NCBI GenBank assembly: GCA_003235715.1 | Contig: QJVM01000052.1 | Coordinates: forward strand, 1 to 39,226 | Origin: Nitrospirota bacterium | Lineage (GTDB): Bacteria > Nitrospirota > Thermodesulfovibrionia > SZUA-242 | DNA length: 39,226 bases | Direction of reading: 5' to 3' | Shown here: positions 9,008-18,773 of the stretch, piece by piece | Layout of the letters: every line of letters starts with the position of its first letter | Numbering within the stretch: the stretch's first letter is position 1 | Notes under the pieces: model-generated | Told to the model about the DNA's origin: nothing | The model's input: only the letters and a program-made list of their open reading frames with translations | Database searches by the model: none | Position numbers and translations under genes: made by a program

Positions 9008-10495
9008 TTATAGCGAATTCTGTCTTTCTGCCAAGATCTGTCCCGCGTAACGCAGAGCTTCTTCCTTCGTCGCGACAAGGCCGTCCAAGACCGCATCGTT
9101 AACCAACTCCAGGAGATCTCCTATAACCCCTGAAGGTTCAAGGGAAAAAGTTTTCATGAGGTCGTTTCCGGTGATCAAGGGTGCTTCAGGGGCGGGCCGC
9201 TGAAGGCCCTGCCAGGCGGAGACGAGGTGGCCTGCGAGGTCCAGATATGCGGTTTCCTCCCCCCTTTGGCCCCAGGGCTGACGTTGGGCTTTCAGGTCGG
9301 CCAGACCCACGATGATCAGTCCAATGACATCCTCCCCCACCTCCCGGACCAGGCGGACGAGCACGGACGGCCGGGGCCGGGTTTGTGCCAACTCCAGGGG
9401 GCGGAGGTGGTTCCGCACGAGCTGGGTCACCGTCCGGCTCTCTTTTCGGGACGCCTTCAGCCGTTTCATGATATCCGCTGCCAGGTGCGCTCCCTCGATT
9501 TCGTGGCCATGGAAGGAGATCTGCCCGTCGGGCCGGACAAGTGCAACATCGAGCTTGGCCACATCGAGCAGGAGAATGGCCAGGCGCACCAGGGCTCGGC
9601 GACCCTGTTTTCTGAGATAGGCCAGGGCGCAGGGAGTGTGACAGCGAAATAGCGGAGAAGGATCCCCGATGATTCGGTCCGCCTCCAGAAGCGCACGAAG
9701 GGTGCGGCTCCAGACGTCCGGACGGGGCCGGCCCCCCGTCGTGTGACGCGACGCCTCCAACTCGGGGATGAGTTCAAAGAGCACGACGTGCTCCGCCATC
9801 TCCCCTACGGTGTTTGCACAAGAATCCGATGACAGGATCTTCTTGAGCTCGTAAAGAATCCGTTCCCCGGCGATCTGCTTCAACTCAGGGGCACGAACGC
9901 GGACCGATGCCAGTGTCGGTGAATTAATTTTGAACCCCAATTCGGCGGCAAAGCGGAAAACCCGAAGCAGACGGAGAGGGTCGGCGGAAAGATTGGCGGC
10001 ACGTACCATCCGGATGCGCCCGTGCTGAAGGTCGTATCTTCCATTACAGGGGTCCAGAAGGCCTTCTTCAGGATGACGGGCCATGAGGGGTAGAGCCATG
10101 GCATTCACGGTAAGGTCCCGTCGCAGGAGATCTTCTTGAATGGAGACGCCTTCAATCGGGGCAAAATCGAGCTGCTCCCCCGCCTTGATTACGCGGAAAG
10201 ACTGGAATGCCTGGCCGACGGCGATGAGCCGGGCCGAAGAATGACGTGTGAAATCCCTGCAGATACGACCGCAATCTCCATCAACGGCCAGGTCCACATC
10301 CGAAACCGGTCGCTTCAGCAAAAGGTCCCGAACGGCACCGCCCACAATGTAAATCTGCTCCTCCAGACGCCTCCGGCCGGTCCAGACCCGGAAACGCTCC
10401 AGCAGGTCGTGATTCTTCAGGACCACTGTTATTGTCCCATAGGGGTAACGGGGACGGCAGACTTCTTCGAGGAGGGGCAGAAGAGCCGACCCCAA
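9008..10495 (-). CDS. CCA tRNA nucleotidyltransferase / poly(A) polymerase family protein with HD-like region
   Basis: IYIVGGAVRDLLLKRPVSDVDLAVDGD, RRDLTVNAMALPL, DPLRLLRVFRFAAELGF, FHGHEIEGAHLA. Confidence 0.93.
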   Translation of the reverse strand: MGSALLPLLEEVCRPRYPYGTITVVLKNHDLLERFRVWTGRRRLEEQIYIVGGAVRDLLLKRPVSDVDLAVDGDCGRICRDFTRHSSARLIAVGQAFQSFRVIKAGEQLDFAPIEGVSIQEDLLRRDLTVNAMALPLMARHPEEGLLDPCNGRYDLQHGRIRMVRAANLSADPLRLLRVFRFAAELGFKINSPTLASVRVRAPELKQIAGERILYELKKILSSDSCANTVGEMAEHVVLFELIPELEASRHTTGGRPRPDVWSRTLRALLEADRIIGDPSPLFRCHTPCALAYLRKQGRRALVRLAILLLDVAKLDVALVRPDGQISFHGHEIEGAHLAADIMKRLKASRKESRTVTQLVRNHLRPLELAQTRPRPSVLVRLVREVGEDVIGLIIVGLADLKAQRQPWGQRGEETAYLDLAGHLVSAWQGLQRPAPEAPLITGNDLMKTFSLEPSGVIGDLLELVNDAVLDGLVATKEEALRYAGQILAERQNSL

Positions 10496-10829
10496 GACCC
10501 CGGGCCCTGTTTTTTAGTAACATCCCGTGTCAAAGTCTCTAATCTTCCGGAAACGGGAACGCCTTCCGGTACGTTCAGTCCCTGGCTCGAAAGATCGCAC
10601 CGTCTGACACGGGTTTGAACGAACACGCCGTTCTGGGGGTTCGGAACACGATACGCGTTTTCACCGGAGCGCGTCCGGGCCTGACCGGCACGGCCTGCCG
10701 TATGGGCGGCGCAGTGTTTGTTCGCAGGCTTCATGAGCGTTGGAGAAATTGTACCAGCCCTGAAAGAGACCTGAGAGCCGTCCACGCTTCAAGTTGACGG
10801 GGTCCGGAGAAAAAAGTTAATAAAAAGCC

Positions 10830-11579
10830 ATGAATTGGAGAGTTTTTTTGAGGTTGGTTGTCGTGGGGGTGATTTTCATCCTGCAGGCGTGCGCCACGAT
10901 TACGGAAGATCCTCTGGACAAGCCCCCGGAGGAGTTGCTCAGGATTGCGGAAGAGGCTTACTCCAGCCGGGAGTTCCAGAAAGCCCGGGAGTATCTCGAT
11001 GCGGTAAAGGCCCGAGATGTGGAGAAGACGTATTACGCCAAGGCGCAACTTCTGATCGCCGATTCCTACTTCACGACCGAGAGTTATCCCGAAGCGGCGG
11101 CTGAATACCAGGCGTTTCTCGATCTGCGCACTTTCCACGAAGATGCCCCCTATGCCCAGTATCGCCTGGCCCTCTCCTACTTCAACCAGGTCGATTCTGT
11201 GGACCGGGGATTTGAGAACATTACCCGGGCCAAGAAGGCGTTCGAGATGTTGGTCAAGCGGTACCCGCGCAATGCCTACCGGGAGCTTGCCCTTTCCAAG
11301 ATCTCCCGCTGCAACAACATGCTCGCCGAGTACGAGGCTTACGTGGGGACCTTTTATTTCAACAAGGGTTCATACGAGGCCGCGGCTGGCCGTTACGAGG
11401 ATCTGCTTTCCAAATTTCCCGATTCCCTCGTGGAGATGGACGTTATGCTCCGGCTTGGGCAGTCGTACGAAGAACTCGGGAAGAAGGCCAAGGCCGGTGA
11501 GATTCTGGACCAACTTGTCACCAAGTATCCTACGAGCAAGCAGGCGGATGAGGCCCGGAAGATTCTCAAGGGACACTGA
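10830..11579 (+). CDS. bamD: Outer membrane protein assembly factor BamD (TPR lipoprotein)
   Basis: Signal peptide with lipobox LQAC; PEELLRIAEEAYSSREFQKA, YPRNAYRELA, FYFNKGSYEAAAGRYEDLL. Confidence 0.9.
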   Translation: MNWRVFLRLVVVGVIFILQACATITEDPLDKPPEELLRIAEEAYSSREFQKAREYLDAVKARDVEKTYYAKAQLLIADSYFTTESYPEAAAEYQAFLDLRTFHEDAPYAQYRLALSYFNQVDSVDRGFENITRAKKAFEMLVKRYPRNAYRELALSKISRCNNMLAEYEAYVGTFYFNKGSYEAAAGRYEDLLSKFPDSLVEMDVMLRLGQSYEELGKKAKAGEILDQLVTKYPTSKQADEARKILKGH

Positions 11580-12163
11580 TGCGCACGTACCCGGTTTTTC
11601 TCAACCTTCACGGGAGGAAGGCTCTGGTGGTTGGGGGTGGGCGGGTGGCCGAGCGCAAGGTGGGCACGCTTGTCAGAGCCGGCGCATCCGTGACGGTGGT
11701 CAGTCCGACGCTCACTCCAAGGCTCCAGGCCGGCGCGGCCCGGGGCGTGTTTCGATATCTCCCCAGGCCCTACCGGAAGAGGGACGTCCACGGCGCTTTC
11801 GTGGTTGTGGCGGCCACGGATTCACCGAACCTGAATGCCCGGGTGGCCAGCCATGCGCCGATGCTTTGCAATGTGGTCGATTCAGCCGTCCTCTCCAACT
11901 TTATCGTCCCCTCATCGGTCCGCAGGGGGGACCTTTGCATTGCGGTTTCCACAGGGGGAGTCAGTCCGGCGCTGGCTCGGGCCATCCGGCTTGAACTTCA
12001 GGGTCTCTACGGTCCGGCGTTTGGCCGATACCTTGAACAGATCAAGTCGGAGCGCGTCAAGCATTTACAGCAAGCAGAGTCGCCGGCTGCCCGTCGCAAA
12101 TATCTAAAGAGGCTTGGTTCACGCCGTATCCTGGAGGCTGTCCGCAGAGGTTCTGCCCGTTAA
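11579..12163 (+). CDS. Precorrin-2 dehydrogenase / sirohydrochlorin ferrochelatase (CysG N-domain/Met8p-like)
   Basis: YPVFLNLHGRKALVVGGGRVAERKVGTLVRAGASVTVVSP, VVDSAVLSNFIVPSSVRRGDLCIAVSTGGVSPALARAIR; start overlaps the bamD stop (TGATG). Confidence 0.94.
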   Translation: MRTYPVFLNLHGRKALVVGGGRVAERKVGTLVRAGASVTVVSPTLTPRLQAGAARGVFRYLPRPYRKRDVHGAFVVVAATDSPNLNARVASHAPMLCNVVDSAVLSNFIVPSSVRRGDLCIAVSTGGVSPALARAIRLELQGLYGPAFGRYLEQIKSERVKHLQQAESPAARRKYLKRLGSRRILEAVRRGSAR

Positions 12164-12221
12164 GGAAGGGAACAGACCCGGAGGCACCGGACAAGAGCCG
12201 CGCCTCCGTTAATTGTGCGCG

Positions 12222-13334
12222 ATGGAAATTCTTAAACAATTACAATCCTTTCTTGGTCACTCCTTCTTTGACGTGAGCCTTGGACGGATCGCCGGGGCGG
12301 TCCTTGCCTTTTTTCTGATACTCGTTCTGAGAAGGCTCTTCACCAGAGTGGTGCTTGGCATGGTGGCTCTGTGGACGCGGAAGACCCAGACCTCCGTCGA
12401 CGACAAAATCATTGATATCATTTCACCGCCTTTGCGGTTCGTATTCATTCCTCTCGCCCTTCTTGTCTTCGGAACCGTTCTCCAGCTTCCTGACGACGCA
12501 GAAGCATTTCTTACCCACATCGTTCGCTCACTGGTTGCCGTTGCCGTCATCTGGGCGGCGTACCGGGCAACGGACGTCCTCTCCTTCATGCTGGAACGAT
12601 GGACGGCCAGGACAGAAACACTTCTGGATGACCATCTTTTACCGATTGTCCAGAAGGCTGTTCGGACCGTGGTGATGGTCCTGGGGGCCGTCGTCCTCGT
12701 TCAGGAATGGGGTTACGATGTGGGGGGCATTATTGCCGGGCTCGGGCTCGGAGGTCTGGCCTTTGCCCTTGCCGCCAAGGACAGCCTGGCCAATTTCTTC
12801 GGCTGTCTTGTTCTGCTCATCGACCGACCCTTTGCCGTGGGCGACTGGATTCAGACCGACCACGTGGAAGGAACCGTGGAAGAGATCAGCCTGCGGTCAA
12901 CGCGGGTCAGGACCTTTGCCCAGGCGCTGGTGAGTGTTCCCAATGCCACCATGGCCGGAGATGCCATCACCAACTGGAGCCGGATGGGAAAGCGAAGGAT
13001 CAAGTTTAACCTCGGGGTGACTTACGGAACTTCGCGGAAACAGATGGCTGAATGCCTGAGTCGAATCGAAACGATGCTCCGGAATCACCCCGAGATTCAT
13101 CCGGATACCATCTTTGTCCAGTTTACGGACTTTGGGGACAGTGCCCTGGAGATTTTCCTGTATTTCTTCACGAAGACCACGGTCTGGGCGGAGTATCTCA
13201 AGGTCCGTTCCGACGTGAACCTGAAGCTCATGGAGATTCTGGAAGACCTTGGTATGTCGGTAGCCTTCCCTTCGAGGAGTCTGTACCTGGAACGCACCCC
13301 GGTAACCGACGAGATGACGGGAAACTCAGGGTGA
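12222..13334 (+). CDS. Small-conductance mechanosensitive channel (MscS family)
   Basis: GGIIAGLGLGGLAFALAAKDSLANFFGCLVLLIDRPFAVGDWIQ, GTVEEISLRSTRVRTFAQALVSVPNATM. ATG at 12222; the track start at 12213 is TTG. Confidence 0.95.
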   Translation: MEILKQLQSFLGHSFFDVSLGRIAGAVLAFFLILVLRRLFTRVVLGMVALWTRKTQTSVDDKIIDIISPPLRFVFIPLALLVFGTVLQLPDDAEAFLTHIVRSLVAVAVIWAAYRATDVLSFMLERWTARTETLLDDHLLPIVQKAVRTVVMVLGAVVLVQEWGYDVGGIIAGLGLGGLAFALAAKDSLANFFGCLVLLIDRPFAVGDWIQTDHVEGTVEEISLRSTRVRTFAQALVSVPNATMAGDAITNWSRMGKRRIKFNLGVTYGTSRKQMAECLSRIETMLRNHPEIHPDTIFVQFTDFGDSALEIFLYFFTKTTVWAEYLKVRSDVNLKLMEILEDLGMSVAFPSRSLYLERTPVTDEMTGNSG

Positions 13335-13461
13335 GGCCTGTGAAGAAGGGGCAATCCTTGCTTACGGAGCCGGCCCTCCTGTGACCGCGACCTTGCGAAG
13401 TGCCTTCCGAAGGCGAGTCTCCCCGGACCCAACGATTACTGCCTATGTTCGCCCGAAGTGA

Positions 13462-13480
13462 GGGCGTTCCAACAACGCCC
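13462..13480. terminator. Inverted repeat between convergent mscS and parB (possible terminator)
   Basis: Perfect 7-bp stem gggcgtt-ccaac-aacgccc. Confidence 0.3.
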
Positions 13481-13583
13481 GGCTTTGGGGACCCGTCTAT
13501 GAGCTTCCGCCTTTTCAGGGGCGGGACAGACCCTGGGGGCCAGGGGAAGATACGGATTTACCGATAGAGCAAGAGAAAACTGA

Positions 13584-14441
13584 TCAACCGAGGAAAAGTT
13601 CGAGGAGACGATCCAGTTCATCGAGCGAGTAGTATTCGATCTCGATGCTTCCCCCCTTCTTTCCCCGGTCTTTGAGGTGAACGCGGGTTCCCATCTTCTG
13701 GGTCAGGCGATCTTCGAGGGATTTGATCTGAGGATCACGAGGCCCGGCGGCCTTCTTCGGCTTCTTGAGGGAGCCTTTTCTGGCCAGCGCCTCGGTTTCG
13801 CGGACGCTCAGGCCTTTCTGGATGACCTGCCGGGCGATCAAAAGCTGGTCATGGCCATCCGGTGCCGCCAGAAGCGCCTTGGCATGACCAAGACTCAGGA
13901 GTCCCTCCGCAACCCATGATTTGACCTCGGGTGCGAGTTTCAGAATGCGAAGATAGTTGGCGACCGTGGCCCTGTCCTTCCCCACCTTCTGGCTCATCTC
14001 TTCCTGCGTGAGGTGGTAATCACGCATGAGATGTTCGAAGGCTTCGGCCGTTTCAAGAGGGTTCAGGTCTTCGCGCTGGATGTTTTCGATCAAGGCATAG
14101 ACCAGGGTTTCGGCGGGAGCCGCATCCTTCAGGATGACCGGCATCTGTTCGAGGCCGGCCAGTTTCGCCGCCCTCCAGCGACGCTCGCCTGCGATGAGTT
14201 CAAAGGTGCCGTTCCCTGTACGACGAACAATGGGAGGTTGAAGCACGCCGTTTTCCCGGATGGACGTGGCCAGTTCCTCCAGAGACGCGTCCGAAAACCG
14301 TTTGCGGGGCTGATTGGCTCCGGGAATGACCCGGTCGACCTCGACCTTCAAAATTCCTTCCCCGCCTGGGGTATCCGCAGTGCGGGTTCTTTGGGGAATG
14401 AGCGCTCCGAGTCCCCTCCCGAGCGCTTCCTTCTTAGCCAC
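13584..14441 (-). CDS. parB: Chromosome partitioning protein ParB
   Basis: RGLGALIPQ, NQPRKRFSDASLEELATSIRENGVLQPPIVRR, LIAGERRWRAAKLAGL, ALIENIQREDLNPLETAEAF. Likely GTG start at 14441 (VAKKEALGRGLG) with GGAGG upstream, rather than the track start at 14498. Confidence 0.96.
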   Translation of the reverse strand: MAKKEALGRGLGALIPQRTRTADTPGGEGILKVEVDRVIPGANQPRKRFSDASLEELATSIRENGVLQPPIVRRTGNGTFELIAGERRWRAAKLAGLEQMPVILKDAAPAETLVYALIENIQREDLNPLETAEAFEHLMRDYHLTQEEMSQKVGKDRATVANYLRILKLAPEVKSWVAEGLLSLGHAKALLAAPDGHDQLLIARQVIQKGLSVRETEALARKGSLKKPKKAAGPRDPQIKSLEDRLTQKMGTRVHLKDRGKKGGSIEIEYYSLDELDRLLELFLG

Positions 14442-15195
14442 CCTGGAGGACCTCCTGCGCCAGGGCGAGATAGCTCTGCGCGCCCTTGGATCTGACATCG
14501 TAAAGCATCACGGGCTTGCCGTGGCTGGGGGCCTCGCTCAGGGTTACATTTCTGGGAATCACGGTGCGATAGACCTTGGTGCCGAAATGGCGTTTCACCT
14601 CGTCGGCGACCTGTCGCGACAGCGTGTTTCGCATGTCGACCATGGTCAGGACAATTCCTTCGATATCCAGCGACGGATTGAAAGATTCCCGGATCAATTC
14701 CACCGTCTTCATGAGCTGGCCGAGACCCTCCAGCGCATAGAACTCGCACTGGACGGGAACCATAACCGTTTCTGCGGCCACGAGCGCATTCAGGGTGAGG
14801 AGACCCAGCGAGGGAGGACAATCAATGATGATATAGTCGAATCGGTCCTTTATGGACTGGAGGCCGTCCCGTAGCAGCGTTTCCTTGCCAGGCTTGCCGA
14901 TGAGTTCAATCTCGGTGCCTACGAGGTCGAGAGACGAAGGCACCAGTTTCAGGTAGGGCAGGGCCGTATCGATCACGAGTTCTTCGATGCCGGCGTCGCC
15001 CGAATAGAAATCGTAAAGGCTCTTATCGAGTTCGTGCTTGCTGATCCCGAGGCCGCTGGTCGAATTGCCCTGGCTGTCCGTATCCACCAGCAGGACGCGC
15101 TTTTCGGCCACGGCCAGGGACGCAGCCATGTTAACGGCCGTTGTCGTTTTACCGACACCGCCCTTCTGGTTCGCAATGGTAATTATCCTGGACAT
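14434..15195 (-). CDS. parA: Chromosome partitioning ATPase ParA/Soj
   Basis: IITIANQKGGVGKTTTAVNMAASLA, LLVDTDSQGNSTSGLG, YIIIDCPPSLGLLTLNAL. Confidence 0.97.
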   Translation of the reverse strand: MSRIITIANQKGGVGKTTTAVNMAASLAVAEKRVLLVDTDSQGNSTSGLGISKHELDKSLYDFYSGDAGIEELVIDTALPYLKLVPSSLDLVGTEIELIGKPGKETLLRDGLQSIKDRFDYIIIDCPPSLGLLTLNALVAAETVMVPVQCEFYALEGLGQLMKTVELIRESFNPSLDIEGIVLTMVDMRNTLSRQVADEVKRHFGTKVYRTVIPRNVTLSEAPSHGKPVMLYDVRSKGAQSYLALAQEVLQGG

Positions 15196-15491
15196 TGAAT
15201 GTACGACGGAGGACCGCTTTGGCGTTATCTTACCATAGCCCCCCGGTGCAAGGGTGGTGCATCAGGCGGTGCGGTTGGCCGTCGAGACGCGATCTTCCCA
15301 AGGGGGGCAGGTCCCTTCGGCCGTCCGCGATACAAAGTTTCGAAAACCCAACAGGTTCCGCGTATGATAAGAAGTCGCCCACCCGATTCCTGCGCCGGAC
15401 GTCGGGTTAACACTTGCTTTGGGAACCCAGAGACGAAAATGAAAATTCCGCGTCGTGCTGGCCGTCTTCGGACAAAGACCGCTGGTCTGCC

Positions 15492-18400
15492 GTGAAACTG
15501 CCCGCCTTCACGCCGCCGTCGGCTGAAACCCGTTGCGCCGGACTTGCCGGGTCGTCCAGGGCTCTGTTCCTCAGCCGACTTCCGGGAAAGACGCTGGTCA
15601 TCTCCGGGAAGGAGGAGGAGTCACGTCAGTTGTATGCCGACGCGGTCTTCTTCTCGCGATTGCTTCGGACGGACGAACCTGTGTACCTGCCACCGCGGTA
15701 CCCGGCGGATATGGGGCCGCGGCTTTCTGCCCTTGAAACCATTCTGACGGGACGTGCCGAACGGGTTTTCTGCTGTCTCGATGCGGCGCGGGCCCCGGTC
15801 TGGACGGCGGAGGAGTTCCGACGCGCCTCCGTAAAGATCACGCGGGGCGAGGAGATCGGACTCGAGGCGTTGATGGAACTCTTTCAGGAAATGGGTTATC
15901 GCCGGATGAATCTCGCGGCGGAAGGGGGAGAATTTGCGGCCCGCGGGGGGATTGTGGATGTGTACCCGGCCATCGAGGAGCAACCCTACCGAATCGAGTT
16001 CTTTGGCGACGCGGTGGAAAGCATCCGCGTGTTCGACGTGGAAACGCAGCGGTCTTTCCGGGAGGTCGAAACCTTTGTGCTCATGCCCGTGAAGGAACCC
16101 GAAGGCGGAGCAGACCTGCTCCAGACTCTGGAAGGCTACCGGCTGGTTTCAGACGGGGACCCTGGCGATGAGGGACTTCAACCCGAACTTTGCGTGGACG
16201 GGCTTGCCCTTGTCCAGGAGGGTACGGTTTTCGAAGTGGGCCCCGTGGACTGTTTCGGGGTTACGGCCCGCGAGCGCCGCCTGTCCGGGGAGTCTCTGGA
16301 AGGTCTAGGGCCCCGTCTTGCCGATCTGGCCCGGCAATATGATGTGCTGATCGTTTCAGAGAGCCAGGGCGAGGCCGAACGGGTCAGGGATTTTCTTCAT
16401 GGGGCTGACGTCATGGCGCCGATCATCGAGCCTGAAGAGGTGGCCGGTTACGACGGGCGGATCGCCATCACACGTGGCCGTCTCTCCGGTGGATTCCATC
16501 TGACGAACCCGGAATTTCTGCTCCTGACCACCGAAGAAATCTTTGGAACCCGCACCCGCTATCGGCCCCGAAAACGTTCCCGCGCCTCCAACCTGCTTCA
16601 GTCTCTCGACGACCTCTCGGAAGGGGACCTTGTTGTGCACGTGGACCACGGCGTGGGGCGGTTCGTGGGTATGAAGCGGGTCCGGGTGGAGGATCATGAA
16701 GGGGATTTCCTGCACCTGGAATACGCCGAGGGTGCCACGCTTTATCTCCCGGTCGACCGGATAGAGAAGATCCGGAAATATCACGCCAGCGGAGACACGG
16801 AACCGGACCTGCACCGTCTGGGCGGCAAGGGTTGGGAAAAGACCAAGTCCCGGGTCCGCAAGAAGGTGCAGGAAATGGCGGACAAGCTGGTGCGTCTTTA
16901 TGCGGAACGCGAGGCCTCCGAGGGGTTTGCGTTCAGCCCGGATACGGATTTTCATCGCGAGTTTGCCGAGGCGTTTGCTTACGAGGAGACGCCGGACCAG
17001 GAGACGAGTATCCGGGATGTCACTCTGGATATGGAGTCCACGCGGCCCATGGACCGACTTCTCTGCGGTGACGTCGGGTATGGAAAGACCGAAGTGGCCA
17101 TGCGCGCCGCGTTCAAGGCTGTGGCGGACAGCAAGCAGGTGGCGGTTCTGGTTCCCACCACGATTCTGGCCGAACAGCACTATGAGAATTTTGTTTCCCG
17201 GTTTTCGGCGTTTCCGGTCCGGATCGATGTGCTCAGCCGGTTCAAACCCCGCAACGAACAGAGGGAGACCCTCCGACGCCTGGCCGCAGGCGAGATTGAC
17301 ATCATCATTGGCACTCACGCCCTGTTGTCAAAGAACGTGACCTTCGCAGACTTGGGACTGCTGATTGTTGACGAGGAACACAAGTTCGGCGTGTCCCACA
17401 AGGAGAAGATCAAGGGGATTCGTCAGAATGTGGATATCCTGACCCTGAGCGCCACCCCCATCCCCAGGACGCTGCAGATGGCCCTCTCCGGCATCCGGGG
17501 CATCAGCACCATCGAAACGCCGCCGGAAGAGCGGCTGGCCGTGAAGACTCTCGTGGCCCGGCACCGTTCCGACGTGATCCGGGAGGCCGTTGACCGGGAA
17601 CTGAGCCGGAGCGGACAGGTGTTCTTTGTGCACAACCGGATCGAAACGATTTACAAGACCGGCACCATGCTCCAGAACCTCGTCCCTGAAAGCCGCATCG
17701 GAGTGGCCCACGGGCAGATGAACGAGAAGGATCTGGAGCAGGCCATGCACGAATTCTACCGGGGGGATCTCAATCTTCTGCTCTGCACCTCGATTATCGG
17801 TTCCGGTCTGGATGTGCCCCGGGCCAATACGATCATTGTGGACCGGGCCGAACGGTTTGGCCTGGCAGACCTCTACCAGCTGAAAGGTCGGGTGGGGCGC
17901 TCCGATGTTCGGGCCTTTGCGTATTTTCTGATCCCCGGCGAGGACGTGCTCACGTCGGATGCCCGGAAGCGGATCCAGGCCATACAGGAACTCTCGTTCC
18001 TTGGTGCGGGTTTCCGGCTGGCCATGAAAGACCTCGAGATTCGCGGGGCCGGAAACCTTCTCGGGGCCGAGCAGTCGGGACATATCGAGGATGTGGGTTA
18101 TGACCTGTACGTCGAGATGCTGGAACAGGCGGTGGCCCAGCTCAAGGGCGCGGAGACCAAACCCGTGGCCGAACCGGTGATCGAGTTGCAGGTCAAGGCG
18201 GTTATCCCGGAGACCTACCTTGATGACAGTACGCTCCGGTTCACGCTGTACCGGCGCATTGCGGCGGCCCGGGAAACGACCGAGCTCGAGGCCCTGGACG
18301 CGGAGATCCGGGACCGTTTCGGGTCCCCTCCAGGGGAAGTGGTACGGTTGCTTGAGGCCATGTCCCTGAAGATTCTGTGCCGGCGAGCAGGGGTCAGCCG

Positions 18401-18611
18401 GATCACCCAGGCCGGAAAGAACTTTCGGCTGCTCTTTTCCGAACCCGGCCGATGGGTGCCGGATGATATTCTCCGGGAATCAGGGAGGATCGCCCGGTCC
18501 ACCCGATTCCTCCCCCAGGGGGGCGTGGATATCGTCATTGAACCCGCTTCCCCCGAACACTTCTTTCCGGCCCTCAGCCGGTTTCTGACCTCTCTGGCCT
18601 CTTCGGGCTGA
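15492..18611 (+). CDS. mfd: Transcription-repair coupling factor Mfd
   Basis: GDLVVHVDHGVGRFVGMKRV, DRLLCGDVGYGKTEVAMRAAFKAV, PTTILAEQHYENF, DEEHKFGVSHKEKIK, LSATPIPRTLQMALSGIR, IIVDRAERFGLADLYQLKGRVGRS. The track start at 15414 is TTG; GTG at 15492 (VKLPAF) is preferred, but the exact start is uncertain. Confidence 0.96.
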   Translation: MKLPAFTPPSAETRCAGLAGSSRALFLSRLPGKTLVISGKEEESRQLYADAVFFSRLLRTDEPVYLPPRYPADMGPRLSALETILTGRAERVFCCLDAARAPVWTAEEFRRASVKITRGEEIGLEALMELFQEMGYRRMNLAAEGGEFAARGGIVDVYPAIEEQPYRIEFFGDAVESIRVFDVETQRSFREVETFVLMPVKEPEGGADLLQTLEGYRLVSDGDPGDEGLQPELCVDGLALVQEGTVFEVGPVDCFGVTARERRLSGESLEGLGPRLADLARQYDVLIVSESQGEAERVRDFLHGADVMAPIIEPEEVAGYDGRIAITRGRLSGGFHLTNPEFLLLTTEEIFGTRTRYRPRKRSRASNLLQSLDDLSEGDLVVHVDHGVGRFVGMKRVRVEDHEGDFLHLEYAEGATLYLPVDRIEKIRKYHASGDTEPDLHRLGGKGWEKTKSRVRKKVQEMADKLVRLYAEREASEGFAFSPDTDFHREFAEAFAYEETPDQETSIRDVTLDMESTRPMDRLLCGDVGYGKTEVAMRAAFKAVADSKQVAVLVPTTILAEQHYENFVSRFSAFPVRIDVLSRFKPRNEQRETLRRLAAGEIDIIIGTHALLSKNVTFADLGLLIVDEEHKFGVSHKEKIKGIRQNVDILTLSATPIPRTLQMALSGIRGISTIETPPEERLAVKTLVARHRSDVIREAVDRELSRSGQVFFVHNRIETIYKTGTMLQNLVPESRIGVAHGQMNEKDLEQAMHEFYRGDLNLLLCTSIIGSGLDVPRANTIIVDRAERFGLADLYQLKGRVGRSDVRAFAYFLIPGEDVLTSDARKRIQAIQELSFLGAGFRLAMKDLEIRGAGNLLGAEQSGHIEDVGYDLYVEMLEQAVAQLKGAETKPVAEPVIELQVKAVIPETYLDDSTLRFTLYRRIAAARETTELEALDAEIRDRFGSPPGEVVRLLEAMSLKILCRRAGVSRITQAGKNFRLLFSEPGRWVPDDILRESGRIARSTRFLPQGGVDIVIEPASPEHFFPALSRFLTSLASSG

Positions 18612-18773
18612 GTTCTCCAGGTCCTCCCCTCCCGGGACGGTCGTCACCCGCAACCCCTTAAAGGCGGCCTCCCGTTGGACCCGTTTGTGAAGGGGAATTC
18701 ACGACCGGCCTTCAAATCCTCAAAAGATTTTCCGCGGCTCGGCCCATGAATTTCACCATGATAAAATTGGAAC

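Noticed and set aside
18644-18760. Possible tRNA T-arm (ttcaaatcct)
   Set aside because: No matching T stem, acceptor stem or anticodon arm could be built.
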